Part shown: piece by piece, positions 34,120 through 47,200 of the stretch | Numbering within the stretch: position 1 is the stretch's first letter | Layout of the letters: each line of letters opens with the position of its first letter | NCBI RefSeq assembly: GCF_001659605.2 | Contig: NC_035173.2 | Span: forward strand, 10,993,065-11,057,064 | Length of the DNA: 64,000 nucleotides | Direction of reading: 5' to 3' | Source of the DNA: Manihot esculenta | Taxonomy: Eukaryota; Streptophyta; Magnoliopsida; Malpighiales; Euphorbiaceae | Notes under the pieces: model-generated | Told to the model about the DNA's origin: nothing | The model's database searches: none | The model's input: only the letters and a program-made list of their open reading frames with translations | Position numbers and translations under genes: made by a program

Positions 34120-34933
34120 ATTTTTATAAATTTATTATTTTTTTTTAGTTTTTATTTTTTTATATAAAAGTATGTACCTAAAAAAGTGTATATATAATTT
34201 CAAAATAAAAGTATATATCCTTTTATTTTCTCTCTAAATTAAAGAAAAATATTTGAAGAATTAATTTTCTTTCTTTTCTAAATAAAAAATAAAAATCTCT
34301 CATTTTTCTTCACAATTATTTTCTCTGCTTCATATTATCCACGTATCCAAACAGCTTGCTAAATTTAAAAGGAAAAAACTGTAAGTTTGGAATCCAGGAC
34401 CAATCGACGCCCAAAATTAACCAGCATGGACAGGACTAGCGTGGCTGGACCCACCCTAAGCCAGGTCAATGACTGGTTGAGCCATCGAGGCGATGAGAGT
34501 ACAGTCAATGACCAAATCGTATCTCTACATGTTTACCTACGAATCGAGATACTGAATGGGAGCCACGCCTCCAGGGGCAATTTTGTAACTTCTGAATCTC
34601 TGGGCCGATCAATTAATATATACACGCTACAAAAGTAAAAAAACGAAAACTAGAAAAAAATAAAGGAAAAAAGAAAAAATAACACGAAGGTTTCGTCTTT
34701 CAGACCAAGAACAACATAACACGAGCGAGAGAAATACAAAGATTTAGCTAAAGAAAATATTTAAGGGAAGATAAAAAACGGAGAGAGAAAAAAAGATAGA
34801 TTTCTCTTTCAGCTGTTTTTCTTTTTTTTATTCCTTCTCTATCGATCTGAGTTTTGCGAATTTCTCTTTTCGAATTCTCAGCTCTCAAGGTTTTCCTCGC
34901 CGATCTATCATTTCAGCTCGTTAATTTTTCCTG
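34120..34933 (+). promoter_or_regulatory. Promoter and leader of the ATXR3-like gene
   Basis: AT-rich DNA with a more balanced block at 34390-34620. A TATA-like TTAATATATACA lies near 34613-34624. The following sequence is purine-rich and then CT-rich, as plant leaders often are. A frame at 34387-34638 has no family signature and is left out. Confidence 0.45.
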
Positions 34934-35259
34934 GTAATTTTCCCTCACTTTCTATCTGTTTTTCTATTTCTCCTTCTCTTTCTCTTTTGGATAGAAACCC
35001 TAGGGTTTCAAGCTTATCCAATTAACGTTCTTTGCTTTCTTTTTATTTTCTTTTGGTTTAATGTGCATACGTGTACTTGTATGTCTTAATGAAACCCTAC
35101 ATTGGTTTTTTGTTGATTTCTTCTTCTGTTTCTTTGATTTTTCGAAGTTAGGGTTTTGAATTGGAGCAAAGGTTGAGAAAGTGGAAGCGAATTTCGCATT
35201 ATGAGCATCCATAGCCCCGGGCGAGGGGAGAACTAGGGTTTCGAGTAATTTGGTTGCAG
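34934..35259 (+). other. Probable intron in the 5' untranslated region
   Basis: A donor-like CTG|GTAATTTT at 34934 and the acceptor TTTGGTTGCAG|AGAGGG ending at 35259 bracket a T-rich stretch. Splicing would bring the leader to 12 bases before the ATG at 35272 and remove upstream ATGs. Inferred from splice-site quality only. Confidence 0.5.
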
Positions 35260-35271
35260 AGAGGGATTTCC

Positions 35272-38200
35272 ATGGGCGATGGAGGTGTCGCTTGCATGCC
35301 TTTGCAGCATAATAGTATCATGGAGAGGTTTCCAATTCAAGACAATACGACAACCCTTTGCAGTGGAGGCAAAACTGGCAACACCACCGCTACTACGACC
35401 GCTACCACCAACAATAGCAGTAATAACAACAGCAATGGCAACGGTACCACCAGTAATTTCAACTCAAAGCCCAAAAAAGTTTTGAAGAAGGTAATTAAGG
35501 TCAAAAAGATTGTTACAGTGAAGAAAACAGTAGCCGAGAAGAGTGAATTGGGATCAGAGAAAGCAGCAAAGGTTAGCAAGGAGAAGGAAGCAAAGAGTAG
35601 TAAGGAGAAAGAAGCAAAGATTACCAAGGAGACGGTTGCAAAGAGTAGCAAAGAGAAGGAGGCAAAGATTAGCAAGGAGGCTGACAATGGTTCAAGTTCT
35701 GTTGATAACAAGGTGCAGAATACTAAAGAAGAAGTTGAAGAGGGTGAATTGGGAACTTTGAAGTGGCCACCAAAAGCAGAAGTTGAGAACGGAGAGTTTG
35801 TTCCATCAGAAAAGGCAAGGAGAAATGAAATTGAGAAGGGAGAGATTGTCGTTGAGAAATGGAGAAAAGTGGATGTGGAGAAGGGTGAGGTTGTTTCAGG
35901 TACAGGTAGATGGCGAAAAGGGGAATTTGGCAGAGAAGACATCGAGAAAGGAGAATTCATTCCAGATAGATGGCCTAATAAAGATGACTACAGTTACAAT
36001 AAATCATCCCGTGGCAGGTACGACAACAGCAAAGAGCGTACCCCACCTTCTGGAAAGTATTCCAGTGAAGACATTTATAGAAGGAAAGAATTAAGTAGGA
36101 GTGGTAGTAATCAGCATAGTAAAAATACTTTTAGGTGGGAGGGTGGTCTGGAAAGGAATATAAGAATCAGTTCAAAGATTGTGGATGAAGAAGGTTCTTA
36201 TAAGGGTGAATACAGCAATGGCAAGAATCATGGAAAAGAGTACACTTCTGGTAACAGGTTGAAGCGATATGGCACTGAGTCTGAAAGCAATGAGCGCAAA
36301 CATTATGGGGATTATGGGGACTATGCCTGCTCCAAAAGCAGGAGACTTTCTGAGGATTGTGCTCGCACTGCTCACTCAGATCACTATTCACGTCACTCTT
36401 TGGAAAGGTTCTATAGAAACTCTTCCTCTTCTTCTTCTTCGAGAATATCTTCATTGGAAAAATATCCCTCCAGGCATCATGAACCCACTTTATCTTCCAA
36501 AGTAGTTTATGATAGGCATGGACGCAGTCCAGTTTTTTCTGAGCGGTCCCCACGTGATAGAGTCAGGTACTATGATTACAGGGATAGGAGTCCAGTGCGT
36601 CGCGAGAGATCCCCCTATCGGCGTGAGAGATCACCTTATGGACGTGAGAGATCACCTTATGGACGTGAGAAATCACCATATGGACGAGAGAGGTCTCCAT
36701 ATGGACGTGATAAATCCCCATATGAAAGAAGCCGTCATCATGATTATAGGAGAAGTCCTACTCATTCAGAGAGGTCCTCCCAGGACCAGTATCATGATCG
36801 CAGGGATCGAACTCCAAACTTTGTGGAGCGCTCCCCACATGATCGAGCTAGACCCAGTAATCACAGAGAGGCAATTCGTAAAGGTGGTGGAGCAAGTGAG
36901 AAACGGAACTCTCAGTTTGTTAATAAAGGTCATGAGGATAAGCTTGGCCAGAGGGACTCTGTTGCAAGGGATTCAAAATTGGCAGCCAAAGAATCTCAAG
37001 ATAAGAATGAAGTGCATGATAATAATGTATTGGAAGAAAAAAAAGAAAATTCTGAGTCTCACAAAGAAGAGCAGTCCCAGAGTCCAACCATGAATAAGGA
37101 AGAGTCTCCTCGTGTTGATGGGCCTCCTCCTGAAGAGCTACTATCTATGGAAGAAGATATGGATATATGTGACACACCACCTCATGTCCCTGTTATGACT
37201 GATTCCTCCACGGGAAAATGGTTTTACCTTGACTATTTTGGCATGGAATGTGGGCCTTCAAAATTATGCGACCTTAAGACCCTCGTGGATGAGGGAGTTC
37301 TTGTGTCGGATCACTTGATCAAGCATGTGGATAGTGACAGGTGGGTAACCATTGAAAATGCAGTTTCACCATTGGTGACTGCAAATTTCCCATCAATTAC
37401 ATCAGACACTATTACTCAGCTAGTGAGCCCCCCAGAGGCACCTGGTAATCTATTGGCAGATACTGGAGGTATAGGAAAATCAGGTATTCAGAGTGGTGAG
37501 GAAGTGCCAGTAACTTTGCGACAATCTCTGGTCAGCATCAGCGACAGTTCTTGTCTGTCTGAATCCTTGGAAGATCTCAACATTGATGAAAGGGTCGGAG
37601 CTCTGTTGGGTGGTTTTACTGTTGTTCCTGGCAGAGAACTGGAGACTATCGGAGGTATTTTGATCTCTTATGTTTCTTTGTATTCTCCCATATTATTAAA
37701 TAATGTTCCTGTGTTATTGTTGATATAACCATGTGTGTGAGTGAGTGAGTGAGTGAGTGTGTGTGTGTGTGTGTGTGTGTGAGTGTGTGAGTGTGTGTGT
37801 GTGAGTGTGTTTATTATCTGGGGGAGATTTCTTATACTGTTTTTCCTATTTTTGGATTATTATCATCTTTGCAGAAGTTCTGCAAATGACATTTGAGCAT
37901 GCACCATGGGAGAAATGGGAAAAATCAGAAGGTAAAATGTTTATATTTTTCTCATTCTTTCCTTGGATTGACTTCTTGTTGATTCTCTGTTGACATTTTT
38001 TTAAGGAATTTTTGCTGAGTTAACATTTCCTTTTTTCGCAATTTTGGGGATGTGTATTTAGGGTGTTAGGCATTGAGTTTGGGGCCCAAAGAAGTGCTTT
38101 TTTGAAAGCACCATTTTAGATGCTGTTGAAAAAAGCAGTTTGGGAAAAGCTGATCTGTTATTTTGGTGTTCTTATGACTAAATTTTGTCAAAAATAATTT

Positions 38201-41200
38201 AAAATTATTTTTTAATATTTTCTAAATAGTATGTTTTAATAAAGTGCTTTTCTCAATAGTAGGTACTACAACAATGCTAAACAGACCCTTAGTCAATTAA
38301 GGATTCAGTTTTTGGTCCTGTAGTCAAATGATATTCAAGTTTTATATGTTGTGCTGTTTCAGAGTCGTTGAGATGGTGTATTAATTTTCTGGGCTGTAAA
38401 GTGGCATTCAGCGTTTTGTCAATATTGGAACTGAAAATTTAATACAATAAAATATGCAAGTTAGGATGTTTGGCTGTTTTGGCCTTGTTATGAAGTTTTC
38501 ACTTACTTGGTCTGGACAAGACCTCAGGTGGTTTCTTGTGCCATTTTTTTATTTATTTCTTCAATCTGTATGATCTCTTGACATCTCTTGAGTTACCTTC
38601 TTAAATGCTACACTCTCTTGCGAATTTATTAGAATGCTAGCGATTCAAAGTTGGCAGAAGGCCAAAATGAGGGCAATGCAGTTGTACTATGCTATTCAGT
38701 CAAAATCTTCGTTGGACAATGTTTTGATCTAATAAGATTGATTGAAGAACATTTTGTACATAATATAACATAGAACATTACTTTCTTTTTTTTCTCCTCT
38801 AGTAGTCACACGTGAATCACAAGATACTTAATTCATGACTACTGACAAGTGTCTATTCTTGTGTGCACAGGTTTCACTTGGAATCAAGCTTGTATATCAG
38901 AACAACATGGTGAAGATAATGATGAATTATCGGGATACTCTGAAATGAAAGCTAAAGATGCTGTTGAAATGAGATCTAGTGCGATTTCTGAAAAAGACCA
39001 AGGCTCTGTCTGTTTAGTTGACGCGGCTGATTGGTTTTCTGGCCGATGGTCATGCAAGGGTGGAGACTGGAAGAGGAATGATGACACTGTCCAAGATAGA
39101 TTTTCCAGAAGGAAACTTGTTCTCAATGATGGCTTTCCATTATGCCAAATGGCAAAATCAGGGTCTGAGGACCCTAGATGGCATAGAAAAGATGATCTTT
39201 ATTATCCTTCTCAAAGCAGAAGACTTGACCTGCCTCCTTGGGCTTTCTCCTGCCCAGATGAGAGGAATGAATGTGGTGGTGTCAGCAGACTAACTGTTGC
39301 TAAGCCTCCCATTCCTGTTGTTAGGGGAGTGAAAGGAACTATGCTACCAGTGGTCAGGATAAATGCATGTGTTGTCAAGGACCATGGTTCATTTGTTTCA
39401 GAGCCTCGCACAAAAGTTCGAGGGAAGGACAGGTACCCTTTGAGGTCTGCTCGGGCATATTCTGCTGCTAATGATGGGAAAAGATTGACAGCAGAAGGCG
39501 ATTTTCATTCCAAAACTGATCAAGACTCTCATGGTTCTTGGAAGTCAATTTCATCCATTAACATTCCTAAAGATCGTCTTTGCACGGTGGATGACTTACA
39601 GTTACATTTGGGCGAGTGGTACTACTTTGATGGTTCTGGGCATGAACGAGGGCCATCATCATTTTTAGAGCTTCAGGTCTTGGCAGATCAAGGTTCTATC
39701 CAAAAATGTAGCAGTGCTTTTAGGAAATTTGATAGAGTGTGGGTTCCAATTACCCCTGCCACAGAGACTTCTGAATCCACTGTTAAACTTCAAAAGGAGA
39801 ATCTTGCAGTATGCGGTGATTCTTCAGCAAGTCTTTTACAATTGCAGAGTGCTGCCACTAATGAAAGCAACTCAAATTCCATTTCGTTTCATAGCCTGCA
39901 CCCACAGTTTATTGGTTATACACGTGGGAAGCTACATGAATTGGTAATGAAATCTTACAAGAGCCGGGACTTTGCTGCTGCCATAAATGACGTTTTGGAT
40001 CCATGGATCAATGCTAAACAGCCTAAGAAGGAGACTGATAACCATATATACCGAAAATCAGGTATGCATAAGTTCATGAAAAACTGGCCTTTCCGAAATT
40101 ATGAGTGTAATTGTAATTTCACGTATGAAGTACAAAATAATAAACCTTTTAACATCTTACTAGTGCATTGCTGTGGGACAAGCAACTGACTAAGTATTCA
40201 AATAAAATAATGCCTATGTGAAGGTTCACTTGGTCCTACTCCTACCCTTTCATTATTTATTACCTTTTTTTTGGGCATGCCTATGTACCCCTTCTTTTTG
40301 GATGAGTGTGAAACGCTGAAACGAATCCCGAGTATAATGTGGACCAAGTATGAACCTATCCAATAGGCACCAATTTCACAACTTCCAGATTTTCTGAGAT
40401 ATGAAAAGATTATCTATATATATATAATATGTTCTCTTTTCAGGGCAGACCATATATGTTATAGTTTGTTCATTTTGCTTTTACATTATTTTTGGAAGGA
40501 TGGAAAGTTTTGAGAAGGTTCCTACTTTCCTTTTTCTGGAAAGGGAAGCAAGAAGGGGATGGAAAATGAATGAAAGATTCTGCCCTTGGGCCTCTAATAT
40601 TTTTCCTCTTAAGTTTGGAGGGGTGAAAATAGATGATATTTCCATTTCCCCCCACCACAATTTTGCACGTGAAAGTCTTAAGGACCATTTTGTAAGCGGC
40701 AAAGAGTTCAAATCAGCCTGTGAACTTTTCACCGAGTCTCAATAAGCCTAATTTAATCTTTTTGGTTAAATAAAACCAGAAACTTTATCTTTAAATTCAA
40801 ACAAGTCATGACCTAATAAGATATTATTTTTTTAATAATAAAATATATTTGTTTTGTATTTGTAAATATTAAAACTATTTACAATTTTATAAAAAAAAAA
40901 CTATTTACTATTTTTAAATAAAAAAATTAAAATACAAAAATTCAAGAAGAAAATAGTAGATAATTTTTTGATATTTAAAAATTATAAAAATAAAATTTTA
41001 TTATTAAAAAATTTTTCTAGTAAAAATATATTATAAAAGTAATATTTTTTATTAGGTGGGAATTATTTAGACTTTACTACAAAGTTTAGGATTTTATTTG
41101 GCTAGAAAGATCAAATTGTTGTTATATGAACATTGATAAAATATGAGGGGCTTATTGCACCTTTTTCCTTTTATAATTTATTGTCGACAAAATAATTGTT

Positions 41201-44200
41201 TGCATTTTCATTTCTCTCATTTCTTTCATTACCAAGCGGTGAAAGTTTGTTAGACTCCTTACTTGCATTTAGATCAGAGGTTATGGTGGAGCATGTGCTG
41301 GCTGGAAAGGCCTTCAAATCCATCCCCCTCCTCCAAGGCTGTTTGTAGCTTTTATGTATTATGTTGTAAAATGAGTTTTTATGATTATTATTTCCTTGCT
41401 TTCAATTGGTAGCTCTCCTTGGCTTTAACAAAAGCTCTAGATGCATTTAGTTGTTGTTAAGGATTATGTTTTTTTCTCCTTTCTTCCTCTCTCTTCTTCC
41501 CTTGTATACTTGCATGTGTATCAGAGTATGATTGCATTTACAAGGCTTATGTACATTTATACATGTGCATGTTTTCCTCCTGCTGCTTTCAGAAGGCTAT
41601 GTATAGGATCTCATTGTGGTCATATCTTTGCTTATTGCCTAGCTTCATGCTCTTTTTTACTTCCTTTTCTGATTTCTTATGTATATATACTTTCTTTTAC
41701 TTGCACACTCTATTCATAATTTATCTTTCTTGGTACTCTGGTTAATTGTAGAAATTGATGCACGTGCTGGCAAAAGAGCTAGGCTGCAGCTTGATGGAAG
41801 TGATTATGACTATGACATGGATGAAGACTTGCAGACCATTCAAAGGGATGATGCTAGTTTTGAGGAATTGTGTGGTGATGCTACTTTCAACGGAGAAAGT
41901 AGTGCACCCTCAGAGACTGAGTTGGGAAGCTGGGGTTTATTAGATGGTCATATGCTGGCACGAGTCTTTCATTTTCTGAGATCTGACATGAAATCTCTTG
42001 TCTTTGCTTCTTTGACTTGTAAGCACTGGAGAGCTGCTGCCAGCTTTTACAAGGACATCTCAAGACAAGTTGATCTCTCACATTTAGGTCCTAATTGCAG
42101 TGACTTGATCATGTGGAATATCATGGTAAGTATCTTGTATGTTTTGCTTGGGATGCTATGTCCTGGATTTTAATTCTTTGAGTTACTTTGCTATTTGTTG
42201 CAGAATGGTTATAACAAAGAAAGGATAAATTCAATGGTGCTGTTGGGTTGCACAAATATTACTTCGGGATTGGTTGAAGATATTCTTCGCACTTTCCCTT
42301 GTTTATCTTCTGTAGATATTAGAGGTTGCAGCCAGCTCAAGGAGTTGCCCCTTAAATTTCCTGATTTGAGCTGGATCAGGACTCGTGGTTCACGTGGTAT
42401 TGATGTCTCTGAGGATTCATATTCTAAAATAAGGAGTCTTAAACAGATCAGTGAGACTCCTACATTTTGTAGTGATGCAGATGATTTTGGTGAGCTAAAA
42501 GAGTATTTTAACAGTGTGAATAAGAGGGACTCAGCAAATCAATTATTCCGACGGAGTTTGTATAAGCGCTCGAAGTTGTTTGATGCTAGAAAGTCATCAT
42601 CTATTCTATCTAGGGATGCCCGTATAAGGCGGTGGGCCATGAAAAAATCTGAAAGTGGCTATAGGAGGATGGAGGGATTTCTTGCTTCAGGTTTGAAGGA
42701 CATCATGAAGGAGAATACCTTTGAGTTTTTTGTGCCCAAGGTACAGTTAATGATTTAATTTTATGGAAATATCTAGTGCTATGTAATTTCTCAAGTTCTT
42801 ATTACTGTTCTCTATTCCTTATTCAGGTGGCAGAAATTGAAGATCGTATGAAAAATGGTTATTATATTGGTCATGGTTTAAGGTCTGTCAAGGAGGACAT
42901 CAGTCGGATGTGCAGAGATGCAATTAAGTGAGTCTTTTACATACACACAGAGATGGAAACAGAGATTGTTGCCAGTGTATTGTAGGACCAAAATAGAATA
43001 GGGAAAAAACTACACCATTATGGACAAAGTCTTTCTTTCTTCATAATATGTGTTGTATCTTGTGCTTGCTTTACTTTCTCATTTATTATTATTTGCTGAG
43101 ACATTCACTTTGTTCTAATTATTACTTGTATATGCTTTTTGTATGCAGAGCCAAGAATCGGGGTGCTGGAGACATGAATCATATCATTACATTATTTCTC
43201 AAACTCGCCTCACGTTTGGAAGATAGTTCTAAGTTTTCTTATGAAAGAGATCAGCTGATGAAATCATGGAAAGATGATTTGTCTGCAGGGCTAGGTTATA
43301 CTCCCATGAAATATAAGAAGAAGTTAATCATGGAAAAGAAGAACACTATTAGGAGTAATGGCACTGGCTATGCAAATGGTAGTTGTTATTATGGAGAATA
43401 TGCATCTGATCGGGAAATCAGAAGACGCTTATCCAAATTGAACAGAAAATCTATTGATTCAGGAAGCGAAACTTCTGATGATTTTGACAAGTCCTCCGAA
43501 GATGGGCGGAGTGATAGTGAAAGCACTGCCTCATATACAGGAAGCGACTTGGATTTCCGGTCAGAAGCTCGAAGTATGGAGTCCATAGGGGAGGGATTCT
43601 TTATGGGAGATGAGGGTTTAGATTCCATAACAGATGATCGTGAATGGGGTGCTCGTATGACAAAAGCAAGTCTGGTTCCTCCTGTCACTAGAAAATATGA
43701 AGTTATAGATCAATATGTTATTGTAGCAGATGAGGAGGATGTTCAAAGAAAGATGTGTGTTTCTTTGCCTGATGATTTTGCTGAGAAGCTTGATGCACAG
43801 AAAAATGGCACTGAGGAATTGGATATGGAGCTTCCTGAAGTCAAGGACTACAAACCTCGAAAACAGCTTGGTGATGAAGTTATAGAACAGGAAGTTTATG
43901 GAATAGATCCCTATACCCATAATCTTTTACTTGATTCGATGCCTGAGGAATTAGATTGGCCTTTGTCCGAGAAGCATTCGTTTATTGAAGATATGCTCCT
44001 TCAAACTCTGAATAAGCAAGTCAGAAACTTTACCGGCTCTGGTAACACTCCAATGATGTATCCTTTGCTGCCTGTTATAGAAGACATTGAAAAAGCTGCC
44101 GAGGAGGAATGTGATGTGCGAACAATGAAGATGTGTCATGGCATCCTTAAGGCCATAGCTAGCCGTCCTGATGATAATTATGTTGCATACAGGAAGGTAT

Positions 44201-47200
44201 TGAGCATCATCCACATATTGCATGGGTTTACTACTGTTTCTTTGACCCATTCCTTGTTCATTATTCTGATTTTATTTCCTTCTCCATCTTTTATTTTTAG
44301 GGGCTTGGTGTTGTTTGCAACAAACAAGGTGGTTTTGGAGAAGATGATTTTGTTGTGGAGTTTTTGGGAGAGGTATGGACGCAAAGCAGTCAAGGAATTA
44401 CTTATTAAGAGTGTTTTATAAAATTTATATTTTTGTCATACGTTCAGAATTTCAGTCTATTTCCTGTCTGATTAGGGAAGTAAGTGTGTGGTGTCTTGTC
44501 TTAGTTGCTTTTTAGACCCCATCTCCAACCCTCATGTAAAACATAAATGTAAAAAGAAAATGGAAAACAAGCACAAACGAGAATTTGTTGTGCAAATATC
44601 TACATGTTATGTGAAGCCCGATAATTGTCACCATATTTCAGATAAGACCATATGTGATATTTGATGAAGTAAGCAGTCAAAGTATTCATGATCTCTTGAT
44701 CCTGCAATTTCAAGTGAATCAGCATAGTGAAGTTTTAACCTGGAACATTATTCAGAAGTGGTTTTTATTTTAACTTGCTAAATTTTGGTATGAAATTTGT
44801 ATGGAAAGTATTAACTTTCAATTAGAATATCTGGTGCTGGTATTAAAATATACTATTATTATCTATTGTCTATTGGCAAGGATTTGTATTTTGTTAGGTG
44901 ATAACCATTCTTTATTTACTTTATTTGCTTACATTTGTTGCTGGTTTCTTGTTATAAGTTCTCAAGTCTTAACTCTTAAGGTGCTGAATCTTCTTGTTCT
45001 CCTTTTTCCACTTCAAAATTAACTTTGATAGGTTTATCCTGCTTGGAAATGGTTTGAGAAGCAAGATGGCATCCGATCTTTACAGAAAGATAATAAAGAT
45101 CCTGCTCCAGAATTTTACAACATTAATCTTGAGAGGCCTAAGGTTCTTTACATCTAAACTAACTTTGCTATATGTTTTTCACTTTGTTTCTTTACATTTT
45201 GACCTTATTTGTTGTTATCTGACAGGGTGATGCTGATGGCTATGATTTGGTGGTTGTCGATGCCATGCACAAGGCAAACTATGCCAGTCGAATTTGTCAC
45301 TCATGCAGACCTAACTGTGAAGCAAAGTGAGTTTTAATCTTTTATGTAGTGCATAAAAGCAATTTGTAAATCAGTGTTAGACTTTGCCTATTGCCTTTTG
45401 TACCTTCAAATGCATGGAGCTAGATAGAAATTGGAAATATAATGGAGCTATGGATGATGTTACTTCGCAGGACTTAGATAATTTTATCAGCTTTTACTGC
45501 TGGAAACTTGCAACAACTAACAATTTGTTATTTGTTGCATGAATTAATGACCTTTTTAGACGGTGTCATGTAGCATATTTCTATAAGTTAGAAGACTTAT
45601 GTTTTGCTCTTGTTCTTTTTGTTTGTCTCAATTCTGTTCCCCTGAATCCTGTCTCCTTTTGTAATTAATTAATGTAAGCCTGATTTGTTGTTCGTCATTG
45701 ACTCCTTGGTCTGAACAATTTTTGTCATGTTTGTTTGGTGTTTGGAGTCACCACCTGTCTGTATTATGATGTAAGATTGCTTCTTTCTGAATGAATTCAG
45801 CTTTTCATGAAGGTCTGGCATCAAATTTTATTTCTATCATATGTTTCTGCTTCAGATTATTGTTTCTTGGTGAACCTGTCTGGATTAGGATATCAGATTA
45901 CATCTTTTTGAATGAATTTAGTTTTTCAGGAAGGTCTGGCATTTAATGAAATTTCTGTCTATTTTAATGTCATATGTTTTTACTTCAAATTATTGTTTCT
46001 TAAGCTTACGAATCCTGCATCTTTTTCTAAAATTTTTTGGTTTGAATGAAGTATTTTCTTTTTGAAGACCTCTTGACTAATGGCAATTAGTGGCAAACAC
46101 ATCTGAGCTTCTAGTAGAGTTCAATGTTTGCAAGGTTTTGGTAATTCATCATGTTAAATTTCTTGAACGCAGAGTTACTGCTGTAGATGGTCAATACCAG
46201 ATTGGAATTTACACTGTACGGGAAATTCAATATGGCGAAGAAATCACATTTGATTACAATTCTGTGACAGAGGTGCATGTCTTTTGCCTGTCAGTCTTGT
46301 TTACAATACACATGCACGCACACACACACATATATATATTTCCAATTCCTTGTCTTGCAATTGATGATTGCTCCTCAAATTGCAGAGTAAGGAAGAATAT
46401 GAAGCATCTGTTTGTTTGTGTGGTAGCCAAGTTTGTCGGGGCAGCTACTTAAATCTGACAGGTGAAGGGGCTTTCCAAAAGGTACAAGATTACAAGAGAA
46501 TTTTCTTTGCTGTTGTTATCCCTTTCTTTTCCTAGCAGTTAAACCTTTATATTTTATGTGCAGGGTGCGGCTAGTTATATATCAATAGCACTTTCTGCCT
46601 TAAATTTTCAAAGTAATTTTATTTTTGCTAACCATATACGACTTTTTTCAGGTGCTGAAGGAGTGGCATGCCATGCTGGATCGACATCATTTGATGCTTG
46701 AAGCTTGTGAACTAAATTCTGTATCTGAAGAAGATTATCTTGATTTGGGGAGGGCTGGTTTGGGGAGTTGTTTGCTTGGTGGGTTGCCTGATTGGGTGGT
46801 CGCATATTCTGCTCGTCTGGTGTGTCTATGCTGCCATATTTTAAAGATTTGTGATTAACCTTTCTGAAAGATATGTTTGCACTATTCTCTGTTCATTTCA
46901 TTACCTTGACTCATCCAATCTTATGATAGGTGAGGTTCATAAATCTGGAGAGAACAAAGCTTCCTGAGGAAATTCTGAGGCACAATTTGGAAGAAAAAAG
47001 GAAATATTTCTCAGATATTTGTCTTGAGGTTGAAAGAAGTGATGCTGAGGTTCAGGTAAGTGCTTGTGCCTATGATGATGTCCTCATAAAGTGTGATGGA
47101 CTATGCTTCCTGTTACTTTGTGTATGCTCATCTTGTTTTTTGTATGAGGCAGGCTGAAGGTGTTTATAACCAGAGGCTTCAAAATTTAGCAGTAACACTT

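Noticed and set aside
35337..35960. 207-codon minus-strand frame opposite the start of the ATXR3-like gene
   Set aside because: It is the complement of a low-complexity Lys/Glu/Ser coding exon. The plus strand has a family match and the minus strand has none.
36167..37093. Other open frames on both strands within exon 1 of the ATXR3-like gene
   Set aside because: Shadows of the repeat-rich Arg/Ser coding region; none resembles a known protein.
40470..40745. Open frames on both strands in intron 3 of the ATXR3-like gene
   Set aside because: Short, no family match, and the flanking exon ends join in phase across this region. Possibly a decayed insertion, but no ends were found.
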